The notes beneath the pieces were generated by a model. That model saw only the letters and a program-made list of their open reading frames with translations, had not been told where the DNA came from and made no database searches. A stretch of 64,000 bases of DNA from an uncultured Bacteroidales bacterium (lineage in GTDB: Bacteria > Bacteroidota > Bacteroidia > Bacteroidales > Paludibacteraceae): positions 1 to 64,000 of the forward strand of contig CAMNCW010000046.1 in the NCBI GenBank assembly GCA_946534715.1, written 5' to 3'. Positions 30,171-36,402 of this stretch are shown piece after piece. The position numbers were made by a program, and so were the translations under genes. Numbering within the stretch: position 1 is the first letter of the stretch; each line of letters opens with the position of its first letter.

Positions 30171-31019
30171 TTACACCGTATCCATAAAGGACTTTTGTAC
30201 TTTGTTAAACAACATCAGACCAAAGATCAGGAGGATGAGCGTAAACGCTGCGCTGTAACCGAGCCAGAGCCATGAGAACTGACCTTGCCCGAGTAGCGAG
30301 TACTTGATCGCCTCCATCACCGGCGTGACCGGATTAAGCGACATAGCCAAATGCAGTTTGGGGTTTGTGACCATACTGAGCGGATAGATCACCGGGGTGA
30401 TATAAACCCAGAGGGAGATGATCTTCGCCAGCATGATCTGCAAGTCGCGGTATTTGGTGGTCATGGACGAGAAAATCATACCGAAACCCACTGCCATAAA
30501 AGCCAGCAGAACAATAAGAAGCGGGAAGAGGACGATCTGCCAATGAATGACCAGTTCGGTACCTGTCGCGACATAATAGATATAGAATGCCGCAAAGATA
30601 GCCAGCTGGATAGCAAACGTGAGCAGATTAGTCGTCACCGCCACAAGAGGCATGATTATTCTCGGGAAATAGACCTTTCCGAAGATGTCTGCGTTCGAGA
30701 CGAACGAGTTCGACGTGGAGCTGAGACAGGAAGAGAAATAGCCCCAGACAGATATACCGAGGAGGTAAAACAGGATCGGAGGCACACCGTCCGTGGGTAT
30801 ATTCGCGATACCGCCGAACACCGTCACATAGACGATGACGGATAGTACCGGCGTGATGATAAACCACAGCGGGCCCAAGATAGTCTGTTTATAGGCCGTG
30901 CGGAAATTGCGCTCCACGAACAAGACGAACATGTCGCGGTAACGCCATATTTCTTTCCAATCCACCGCCAACAGTTTATCGCGGGGTGTGATTTCCAAAT
31001 CCCATTTCTGCTCGCTCAT
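30171..31019 (-). CDS. ABC-2 type polysaccharide-export permease, copy 1
   Basis: 282 residues, same architecture as copy 2: cytosolic start, FVERNFRTAYKQTILGPLWF interface region, FGKVYFPRIIMPLVAV, SSMTTKYRDLQIM and KVQKSFMDTV at the end. The two genes are 1 bp apart, and this one starts 2 bp after the pseudouridine synthase, so they are made together and could form a heterodimeric channel. The pattern of a duplicated Wzm without Wzt is unusual. Confidence 0.82.
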   Translation of the reverse strand: MSEQKWDLEITPRDKLLAVDWKEIWRYRDMFVLFVERNFRTAYKQTILGPLWFIITPVLSVIVYVTVFGGIANIPTDGVPPILFYLLGISVWGYFSSCLSSTSNSFVSNADIFGKVYFPRIIMPLVAVTTNLLTFAIQLAIFAAFYIYYVATGTELVIHWQIVLFPLLIVLLAFMAVGFGMIFSSMTTKYRDLQIMLAKIISLWVYITPVIYPLSMVTNPKLHLAMSLNPVTPVMEAIKYSLLGQGQFSWLWLGYSAAFTLILLIFGLMLFNKVQKSFMDTV

Positions 31020-31021
31020 TC

Positions 31022-32086
31022 TTATTCAAAAGCTCCCATATGGAGCATAGCTACTTCTTTCGGTGTGAGGAAGCGGTATTTGCCCCGGCTCACGTTCTTT
31101 TTGGTAAGTCCGGCAAAGGAAACACGGTCGAGGTTCACCACTTTATAGCCGACTTTTTCAAAAATACGGCGTACGACACGGTTTTGACCGGAGTGAATCT
31201 CCAAACCGATGTGTCGGCGATCCTCTTTCGGGAACTCAAGTGCGTCGGGAATGATACGTTCATCATCCAGCACAACACCTGCGCGAACGATAGCCTCGTC
31301 CACTTCGTCCAAATCTCGATCCAGCGTAACGGCATAGATCTTCTTCTTATGGAACTTCGGGTGCGTCAGTTTGGCAGCCAAGTCCCCATCGTTGGTGAGG
31401 AGGAGGACGCCGGTCGTGTTACGGTCCAGACGTCCCACCGGATAGATACGCTCAGCACAGGCGTTACGAACGATGTCGATCACCGTGTGACGCTCTTGGG
31501 GATCATCCGTGGTGGTTACCGTATTCTTCGGTTTATTGAGGAGGATATAGACCTTTCGCTCACGACGAACCGGTTGGTTATGGAAACGGATATCATCGGT
31601 CGGAAGCACTTTAACACCCAGGTTATCAGCGGTTACACCATTGACGGTGATTACGCCTGCCTGAATAAAATCATCTGCCTCACGACGCGAGCAAATACCA
31701 GCGTTTGCCAAGTATTTATTAAGACGAATAGGCTTCGTCGGATCTTCGTGTTGCTCACGATAGGTTTGCTGTTTACGAGCCGAATAGAGTCCGTTGTTAC
31801 GTTTAGGTTTGCCGCCGAAAGGACGGTTCGGGCGCTCCGAGAAATCGTTGCCGAAAGGTCTTTGGGTACGCTCTGCGTTGAAAGAACGTTGCGGACGTTC
31901 GCCGTTGAAAGGACGTTGCGGACGTTCTCCGTTGAAAGAACGTTGCGGACGTTCTCCGTAAGCAGGGCGCTCGGAGTATGATCCGCCTTCACGAGTGAAA
32001 CGAGGACGAGCCGAAACAGGCTCTCCTTCGCGATGGAAACGCGGACGTGGTCTGCGTTCACCTTCATTGTTGGAATTGTTGTACAT
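31022..32086 (-). CDS. RluB/RsuA-type 23S rRNA pseudouridine synthase with repeat-rich N-terminal tail
   Basis: 354 residues from the ATG at 32086; the codon before it is TTG and also in frame. Residues 1-105 are a basic, disordered tail containing four 9-residue repeats (GERPQRSFN, GERPQRPFN, GERPQRSFN, AERTQRPFG, residues 44-79). An S4 RNA-binding domain follows (IRLNKYLANAGICSRREAD), then the catalytic domain with Asp in GRLDRNTTGVLLLTNDG. Family modifies the large rRNA. The tail probably adds RNA affinity. It heads the permease genes but lies 151 bp from rpmF with a terminator between. Confidence 0.88.
   Translation of the reverse strand: MYNNSNNEGERRPRPRFHREGEPVSARPRFTREGGSYSERPAYGERPQRSFNGERPQRPFNGERPQRSFNAERTQRPFGNDFSERPNRPFGGKPKRNNGLYSARKQQTYREQHEDPTKPIRLNKYLANAGICSRREADDFIQAGVITVNGVTADNLGVKVLPTDDIRFHNQPVRRERKVYILLNKPKNTVTTTDDPQERHTVIDIVRNACAERIYPVGRLDRNTTGVLLLTNDGDLAAKLTHPKFHKKKIYAVTLDRDLDEVDEAIVRAGVVLDDERIIPDALEFPKEDRRHIGLEIHSGQNRVVRRIFEKVGYKVVNLDRVSFAGLTKKNVSRGKYRFLTPKEVAMLHMGAFE
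31850..31957 (-). repeat. 27-bp tandem repeat coding for GERPQR[SP]FN units
   Basis: Four consecutive 27-bp units inside the pseudouridine synthase gene, each encoding a 9-residue Arg-rich block. Unit-number change would keep the frame, so length polymorphism is expected. Confidence 0.85.
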
Positions 32087-32125
32087 CAATTTAGAATTTT
32101 AAATGTTGATAGGTTAATTTCCGAG

Positions 32126-32161
32126 GTGGCCCTCACGGGTCACGCGCGTGCTCACGCACGC
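32126..32161. other. Two adjacent hairpins with TCAC loops
   Basis: GTGGCCC-TCAC-GGGTCAC (32126-32143, one unpaired G) and GCGTGC-TCAC-GCACGC (32146-32161) lie side by side in the leader of the pseudouridine synthase gene. Function unknown; there is no T-run on the minus strand after them. Confidence 0.45.
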
Positions 32162-32176
32162 TTAATTAAGTAAGGT

Positions 32177-32207
32177 AAAAAGGCAAAAGGAATACAAATA
32201 CTCCTTT
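32177..32207 (-). terminator. Terminator after rpmF
   Basis: On the minus strand AAAGGAGTA and TATTCCTTT form a 9-bp stem (one G-T) with a TTTG loop, followed by TGCCTTTTT. It is about 31 bp past the rpmF stop, so yceD-rpmF may be mostly separate from the genes below. Confidence 0.65.
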
Positions 32208-32237
32208 CACCTTTCGTTCTTACCTTTCCATTTCCCA

Positions 32238-32420
32238 TTAAGCTTCAGCTTGTTCGACTGCCAACTTACCACGGTAATAGCCACAAGACGGGCAAACAGT
32301 GTGGTAGATGTGAAGTGCGCCACAGTTCGGGCATGTAGCCAGTGTCGGAGCCTTCACTACGTCATGGGTACGACGTTTCGCTTGACGGGTGTGTGATTGT
32401 CTTCTTTTAGGATGTGCCAT
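32238..32420 (-). CDS. rpmF: 50S ribosomal protein L32
   Basis: 60 residues. Start MAHPKRRQSHTRQAKRR is the typical L32 N-terminus and four cysteines in CPNCGALH and CPSCGYYRG form the zinc-ribbon. The zinc (C+) form is present. Lies 28 bp after yceD, a conserved pairing in bacteria. Confidence 0.97.
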   Translation of the reverse strand: MAHPKRRQSHTRQAKRRTHDVVKAPTLATCPNCGALHIYHTVCPSCGYYRGKLAVEQAEA

Positions 32421-32448
32421 AGTTATTTACAATTTAAATATTTACCAT

Positions 32449-32934
32449 TCAGTTATTTATCTCAGTATCAACATCGGGATCCGGCTCGGCACAAAGGTGA
32501 GATTGGAGGAGAAGTTCCATTTGCTGGTTGCATTCACCCGGCTGGTGACTGTGCACGATCGGAATATTGATACTTACTATTTCATAGACAAGCCAAGAAA
32601 GATCAAGAGATTGACGGAAGGACGATTGACGAGGTACGATTTCATCATCGCCCGTTTCCTCATCTTCAGAGAAGATTTCTTGCTCATCTTCTATTTCAAG
32701 GGGCATGGGGTCGAGGCATCTATCACACACAACAAAGACAGTTCCTTGAACCGCTATGTTGAGCTGATAGTCCTCCTCCCGGAGATTAAGCGTCACTTTG
32801 CCGTCCACCGTTCCGCTCAGTATTTCGGACTTCTCCAAGGAAGCGAAGAAATCGTCATTTAGCTGAATATCAAACGAATGCGAGCCTAAAGGAAGGCGCT
32901 TCAAATCGATGATATAGTGGTTCTTTTCGCTCAT
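32449..32934 (-). CDS. yceD: YceD-family (DUF177) protein
   Basis: 161 residues from the ATG at 32934. A longer frame reaches 32982 but that overlaps the promoter at 32952-32982, so the shorter start is required. The family motif around VVCDRCLDPMPLEIEDE (two cysteines, C-x2-C) is visible, followed by an acidic stretch and DLSWLVYEIVSINIPIVHSH. YceD is linked to rRNA precursor processing and 23S/L32 in other bacteria and is nearly always next to rpmF. Confidence 0.9.
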   Translation of the reverse strand: MSEKNHYIIDLKRLPLGSHSFDIQLNDDFFASLEKSEILSGTVDGKVTLNLREEDYQLNIAVQGTVFVVCDRCLDPMPLEIEDEQEIFSEDEETGDDEIVPRQSSFRQSLDLSWLVYEIVSINIPIVHSHQPGECNQQMELLLQSHLCAEPDPDVDTEINN

Positions 32935-32951
32935 AGACGCAAAATCGGGTG

Positions 32952-32982
32952 CAAAGTTACTACTTTTTTTTGATATACGCAA
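32952..32982 (-). promoter_or_regulatory. Promoter of yceD-rpmF
   Basis: Minus strand TTGC (32982-32979) and TAACTTTG (32959-32952) with a 19-bp spacer; the start codon at 32934 is 17 nt after it. Confidence 0.87.
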
Positions 32983-33044
32983 ATATTTTTTACTTTTTTA
33001 TCGATTTTTTTGCAAATTGTTACCTATTGATGAAGATTTTGGAT

Positions 33045-33485
33045 TTAAGACTTGAGTTCCTGGTAGATCATGGCACGGATGAAATTGTCGAAACGGAAAT
33101 AGTATTTCTGTTTGCCGGTTGTTTTGTCAACGGGAGCTTGCGGGTCAGGGGCTCCTTTTCGCTGAGACTCGTAACGAAGGCGGTACTGCTCAAGGAGGGC
33201 ACGTTGCTCATCGGAAGCTGTTTCCGGGAATTTATAGGCATAGATGAGGAGTTTAGTGCGTTTGGCAGCCTCACCAAAATGCTGCAAATGAGCGAGCTCG
33301 GCTCCTTTAGGCGGTTTTAATTCATAGTTGCGTTTTTCTCGCCAGAGGTATATCTCTGGCTTGCAGGTTTTAGAAACAGACCCATCTGGATTGTGGAGAT
33401 GTTTCTGACGATTGATGAGTTCATGCTTTGGATCGAGCGCTCCTAAGACGAGATCGATGCCGGAAGAATAGAAAACTTTTGCCAT
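33045..33485 (-). CDS. Hypothetical Bacteroidales protein
   Basis: 146 residues, basic, no signal peptide or membrane segment. It opens MAKVFYSSGIDLVLGALDPK and has a central KPPKGAELAHLQHFGEAAKRTKLLI region and a Tyr/Arg-rich end (KQKYYFRFDNFIRAMIYQ). I recall similar short proteins of Bacteroides but no function. Its mRNA would carry a leader of about 235 nt containing nine 11-bp repeats. Possible nucleic-acid binding is only a guess from charge. Confidence 0.75.
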   Translation of the reverse strand: MAKVFYSSGIDLVLGALDPKHELINRQKHLHNPDGSVSKTCKPEIYLWREKRNYELKPPKGAELAHLQHFGEAAKRTKLLIYAYKFPETASDEQRALLEQYRLRYESQRKGAPDPQAPVDKTTGKQKYYFRFDNFIRAMIYQELKS

Positions 33486-33607
33486 ATTGGTAGAATTTTG
33501 ATGTTTATTCGATGATTTATTTTTTTTGGGGGCGGGTGTTTTTGGGGGCTTTGCGGGTAGTATGACGTATAAGGAAGGTGGTTGAGGTGGTGATAGGATC
33601 AGTGGTA

Positions 33608-33706
33608 TTACCTACTAATCACCTACTAATTACCTACTAATTACCTACTGATTTCATACTAATTACCTACTAAACACATACTAATCGCGGAGTAATTTCA
33701 TACTAC
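33608..33706 (-). repeat. Nine-unit 11-bp tandem array in an mRNA leader
   Basis: Units on the plus strand are TTACCTACTAA with variants (TCACCTACTAA, TTACCTACTGA, TTTCATACTAA, ACACATACTAA, TCGCGGAGTAA). Period is exactly 11 bp across 99 bp. It lies between the promoter at 33725 and the start codon at 33485, so in RNA it reads as repeated UUAGUAGGUAA. Confidence 0.9.
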
Positions 33707-33724
33707 TATAAGGTAAAACGAGTG

Positions 33725-33755
33725 CAAAGGTACAACAAAAAAATGGAATATGCAA
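33725..33755 (-). promoter_or_regulatory. Promoter of the hypothetical gene at 33045
   Basis: Minus strand TTGC (33755-33752) and TACCTTTG (33732-33725), 19-bp spacer. Confidence 0.85.
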
Positions 33756-33949
33756 ATTTTTTGGCACGAAAAAGACATTAAAATATATTTTCGGGCGATT
33801 TTTGCGTTCACAAAGGACACAAAGGGAACGAAAATTAAATAACGGCGAATTAAACGAAAAAATCGTTCGAGTGAAACGAGATAAGAATTAAACGAATTTT
33901 ATCTATTAGTTTGTCCTAAAATCACCAATTGGACGGAGAAAAATATGCC

Positions 33950-34078
33950 GGATGCAAGACGACGGAAGGAACAGATGAACATGCCGGCATACAATGCCGA
34001 CGAAATAGACGAAGAAAAACGCGCCAGCGGAGGTGGCGCGCACAGGACATTGAGGGAGGAAGGAATAACCCCACCCCG
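33950..34078 (+). repeat. Dispersed hairpin-rich repeat, copy A
   Basis: Aligns by eye with copy B at 36133-36274: shared GGAT[GA]CAAGAC, CGGAAGGAACAGA, a 30-bp identical block starting CGGCATACAATGCCGACG, ACGCGCC[AG]CGGAGGTGGCGC-type segment and AACCCCACCCCG at the end. It contains two hairpins: GCCGGCAT-ACA-ATGCCGAC (one mismatch here, perfect in B) and GCGCCA-x7-TGGCGC. Same orientation as copy B; together they flank the peptide-maturation cassette. Confidence 0.8.
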
Positions 34079-34227
34079 AATTTGTTCTACGACCGTCCAC
34101 AGGACGCTCGATCGAGCAGAACTATTCATCCTCACAAGGGGATGGATAAGGGAGAGAGGGAAGGGGTGAGAGGATGAGAGGATGAGAGGGGGAGAGGGGG
34201 AGAGGGGAGGGAGAGGGGAGGAAGATG

Positions 34228-34267
34228 CAAAAAATAAGCCCCCAGGCTTTTTTAAGCAGCCTGGGGG
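34228..34267 (-). terminator. Strong terminator after the precursor-peptide gene
   Basis: Minus strand AGCCTGGGGG..: plus-strand arms CCCCCAGGCT (34239-34248) and AGCCTGGGGG (34258-34267) form a perfect 10-bp stem with a 9-nt loop; the minus-strand transcript then runs into TTATTTTTTGC. It is 11 bp past the peptide stop codon. Confidence 0.92.
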
Positions 34268-34277
34268 AGACACAACA

Positions 34278-34409
34278 TTAGTCGCCTACGATGCCAGAGC
34301 AGTTTGCACAGCCCGAGCAGTGAACCGTAGATAACTTGGTCGCCATAGCTTTAACTACAGCCTCTTTTTGCAGAAGCATACCCTCTGCCTCTCTTACTAA
34401 AGCACTCAT
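34278..34409 (-). CDS. Candidate Cys-rich RiPP precursor peptide (43 aa)
   Basis: 43 residues, translated by hand from the reverse strand: an N-terminal leader-like part MSALVREAEGMLLQKEAVVK, then AMATKLSTV, and a C-terminal core HCSGCANCSGIVGD. Cysteines are 31, 34 and 37, each three residues apart, with Gly and Ser between, the kind of pattern made into thioether-crosslinked peptides by radical SAM/SPASM enzymes. The leader is amphipathic and charged, with no signal peptide. It lies 56 bp downstream of a SPASM maturase gene and directly before a strong terminator, so it is the last gene of that unit. The linkage to modification is inferred from context and composition; known analogues are the SCIFF/ranthipeptide and CXXX-repeat systems, but I could not assign it to either. 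Confidence 0.8.
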   Translation of the reverse strand: MSALVREAEGMLLQKEAVVKAMATKLSTVHCSGCANCSGIVGD

Positions 34410-34465
34410 TGTAATTATATTTAGTAATTATTCCTACTCTGTTATGGCTTTTCGGATTCCGCCTT

Positions 34466-35617
34466 TCATATTTTTTCTATATCTTTCACGTACTTGTAGC
34501 AGCGCACAGCGCATTGGAGCATAAGTAATTCGTAGTCTGTTAACTCTCGTTTATCTTTTAATGAAACAAAATAAGCGATTTGGAACTCTGAAACGACTTG
34601 TGCTTCAACGAGATATAAATTACACATGCTCTTATCCCGCTTAGCAATATTGCCACGGTTCACATAATTATATCCGTAGCACGTATTACATACTTTAAGA
34701 GCCGGACACAGCTTGCAATCGTCATCAACCAGCATATTCGGATCGTTAAAGTCCACATCCTTGATGTCTTCCAAAACGGTTTTTTTGCCGTGAACCATAG
34801 GCAAGAACAAATGGCAAGGATAAAGTTGACCATCTACATCATAGAAATGCACAGATGTACCTACGCCGCAGGCCTTTTTCGGCATTTTATCTTCCTGTCC
34901 GTCAAAAAACTCGCGATATAAGTTATCAAACGGCGTTTCCGGACGAACGTCTTTATGCTCTAAATAATACTCTGCCAGTTTCTTTAACTCACGACGATAA
35001 ATCTCCACATCTCCTTCTTTCCATGTGTGCCCCTGCGCCAAAGATGATGCCACTCTGTATCCCTGTTTGGAAAGTTCAATAATGCTTTCTGCGAAGAAAG
35101 GCAGCGTATCATGAGAAAGAGTTTGTTTGAAATAGGAATTCGGCCAATTCTCATGAACAAACTCTAAAGGCAATCTATCCACAGAAACACCTCGGTTGTT
35201 CTTTTGACTAAACTCCGTGCCATCTACCGACATTACGACACGAATATGCTGCTTGCGTTCTTTCAACCATTTTTTTACCTCATCAGTAAGAAGCGTACCA
35301 TTCGTTGTAACTGTAAAACGTACGGGAAATGGTAAGGGCTGAGCCTTCACCCATTCGTAGATTTGCTTAATAAGTTCAAAATTGAGCATTGGTTCTCCAC
35401 CCATGAAATCAATTCCCATTCGGTTTTCATCATTCATGATTTTTTCAAACTCTTTGAACTCATAAGTTAATACTTTCTTAGCAGTTTCAAAGGTCATCAT
35501 CTTATCACCTTTGAATTTTTCAAAGCAATAGATACAGCGCAGGTTGCATTGGTGGGTTAACATTAAGGAACATATACGATCTGTTCCATAATCTTTCTTA
35601 ATAATTGGATCTGACAT
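34466..35617 (-). CDS. Radical SAM/SPASM peptide maturase
   Basis: 383 residues from the ATG at 35617; the frame is open to 35698 but that part lies in the upstream terminator hairpin. The SAM-binding 4Fe-4S cluster motif is Cys24, Cys28, Cys31 (CNLRCIYC). GGEP follows at 73-76. The C-terminal SPASM domain has seven cysteines at 250, 268, 301, 304, 310, 313 and 332 (CGVGTS.., GQLYPCHLF, CKLCPALKVCNTC, MCNLY), enough for two auxiliary clusters, and two more at 369 and 373. This architecture is known for enzymes that install thioether or C-C crosslinks in ribosomal peptides, and for anaerobic sulfatase-maturing enzymes; no sulfatase is nearby, and the 43-residue Cys-rich peptide is. No RRE domain, protease or exporter gene is seen next to it. 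Confidence 0.9.
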   Translation of the reverse strand: MSDPIIKKDYGTDRICSLMLTHQCNLRCIYCFEKFKGDKMMTFETAKKVLTYEFKEFEKIMNDENRMGIDFMGGEPMLNFELIKQIYEWVKAQPLPFPVRFTVTTNGTLLTDEVKKWLKERKQHIRVVMSVDGTEFSQKNNRGVSVDRLPLEFVHENWPNSYFKQTLSHDTLPFFAESIIELSKQGYRVASSLAQGHTWKEGDVEIYRRELKKLAEYYLEHKDVRPETPFDNLYREFFDGQEDKMPKKACGVGTSVHFYDVDGQLYPCHLFLPMVHGKKTVLEDIKDVDFNDPNMLVDDDCKLCPALKVCNTCYGYNYVNRGNIAKRDKSMCNLYLVEAQVVSEFQIAYFVSLKDKRELTDYELLMLQCAVRCYKYVKDIEKI

Positions 35618-35649
35618 AGTATAGTATTTATTTGTAATTACATGCATAT

Positions 35650-35696
35650 AAAAAGCGCAGACCTCGAGTTGCTTATCCACAATTCGAGGCCTTCGC
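35650..35696 (-). terminator. Intrinsic terminator in front of the maturase gene
   Basis: Minus strand: GCGAAGGCCTCGA pairs with TCGAGGTCTGCGC over 13 positions (one mismatch, one G-T), the stem continues as TTG/CAA after one mismatch, and TTTTT follows. It ends 33 nt before the maturase ATG, so transcription from the promoter at 35948 must pass it to reach the cassette. Confidence 0.8.
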
Positions 35697-35941
35697 ATTG
35701 CCTAAAGGGTCAAATAAACAACAGGAAACCTACGCCGATATGACAAACCACTCTGCCAAGAAACGGCAAAGCAGGGTATAATTGTCACACCCATAGGCAT
35801 CTACTGCTCACTTCGATTTTGACCCTAAATGACGAAAGTTGCGAAGTTTCGAATTGTCAAATGCAAAGCGTCAATAAACGCTATCAATATGTATAGAAAA
35901 TCCACCCTAAATGAAGAGACATTACCCTTCGGCGTAGATTT
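35650..35941 (-). ncRNA. Structured leader or stand-alone RNA, candidate cis-regulator
   Basis: About 290 nt from a strong promoter to a strong terminator. Two long-range pairings are seen: plus-strand 35929-35940 with 35727-35738 (12 bp; CTACGCCGA/TCGGCGTAG core) and 35818-35826 with 35706-35714 (9 bp; AGGGTCAAA/TTTGACCCT). Their order (a, b, a', b') makes them a pseudoknot or mutually exclusive folds. An 11-nt motif TCATTTAGGGT occurs twice (35904-35914, 35822-35832). Local hairpins include GCGT-TTATTG-ACGC and GACAA..TTGTC. It has no conserved RNase P, tmRNA, SRP or 6S motif that I recognise. Either a leader controlling the maturase by termination or an independent small RNA. Confidence 0.65.
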
Positions 35942-35947
35942 TCGGTG

Positions 35948-35978
35948 CAAAGGTACAACATTTTTTTGATATATGCAA
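35948..35978 (-). promoter_or_regulatory. Promoter of leader RNA and maturation cassette
   Basis: Minus strand TTGC (35978-35975) and TACCTTTG (35955-35948), 19-bp spacer, 331 bp before the maturase start codon. Confidence 0.88.
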
Positions 35979-36132
35979 ATATTTTTGCAAAAAATAGCAG
36001 AAAATCGCAGATAAACAGCAAAAAAAAGAAAAAGCACCGCAGGTAAACGACCCTAAGCCGGATTAAATCCGGCGGAAAAGAAGAAAGGAGATCCGGATGC
36101 TATCCGGAAAAATGGACGAAGCCAAAAAGGAG

Positions 36133-36274
36133 GGATACAAGACAGCGGAAGGAACAGACAAAAAAAGATGTCGGCATACAATGCCGACGAAATAGACGAA
36201 GAGAAAACGCGCCAACGGAGGTGGCGCGCACAGGACATCGAAGATAGAAGGGAGGGGAGGATAACCCCACCCCG
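36133..36274 (+). repeat. Dispersed hairpin-rich repeat, copy B
   Basis: Direct copy of the repeat at 33950-34078; here the first hairpin GTCGGCAT-ACA-ATGCCGAC is perfect and the second is GCGCCA-ACGGAGG-TGGCGC. A few small insertions distinguish it from copy A. It runs directly into a palindromic element. No open frame in it resembles a known protein. Confidence 0.8.
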
Positions 36275-36298
36275 GCCCTCCCCACAAGGGGAGGGGGA
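36264..36298. repeat. Palindromic GC element, intergenic copy
   Basis: ACCCCACCCCGGCCCTCCCC then ACAAGGGGAGGGGG: an asymmetric CCCCACCC arm followed by a CCCTCCCC-ACAA-GGGGAGGG hairpin. Same element as at 44591, 48582 and 52136. Confidence 0.85.
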
Positions 36299-36402
36299 AG
36301 GAGAGATAGAGAGGAACAGAAAATCCCCCACTCCTTTGCGGAGAGGGGGAGATTTTGGGAGAGGTCAGGGATTGCGCATGGATGCGCAATGCATAGACGC
36401 TA

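Larger units (their letters stand above)
33486..34227. other. 742-bp gap: repeat leader, promoter and repeat copy A
   Basis: No gene seen. It holds, in order, the 11-bp tandem array (33608-33706), a strong minus-strand promoter (33725-33755), an AT-rich stretch, repeat copy A (33950-34078), a weaker CCTCACAAGGGGATGG palindrome-like segment (about 34131-34147) and a purine-rich GAGAGGGG run (about 34150-34222). Open frames across the repeat copy show the translated repeat only and have no family resemblance. Confidence 0.6.
35618..36402. other. 785-bp gap: leader RNA, promoter, repeat copy B
   Basis: No protein gene supported. It holds the structured leader RNA (35650-35941), its promoter (35948-35978), repeat copy B (36133-36274), a palindromic element (36264-36298), a GAGAGGGGGAG run and the hairpin ATTGCGCAT-GG-ATGCGCAAT (36369-36388) just after the dnaK stop, which has no T-run. 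Confidence 0.6.

Noticed and set aside
33608..33706. Tandem array considered as CRISPR
   Set aside because: 11-bp contiguous units without spacers, no cas genes.
33899..34273. Minus-strand frame of about 124 codons across repeat copy A
   Set aside because: Translated low-complexity repeat (Pro/Ser/Leu-rich); a similar frame in copy B shows it is a product of the repeat, not a gene.
34278..34409. Small Cys peptide considered as ferredoxin-like or metallothionein-like protein
   Set aside because: Only three cysteines in 43 residues with a long charged leader; location beside a SPASM maturase fits a precursor peptide better, though not proven.
35650..35941. Leader RNA considered as RNase P RNA, tmRNA, SRP or 6S RNA
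   Set aside because: No GAGGAAAGTCCGGGC-type core, no tRNA-like ends, no SRP apical loop; the only support for a housekeeping RNA was size.
33950..36274. Composite transposon around the peptide cassette
   Set aside because: The flanking repeats contain no transposase frame and no terminal inverted repeats or target-site duplications were seen; kept only as a repeat-flanked cassette.
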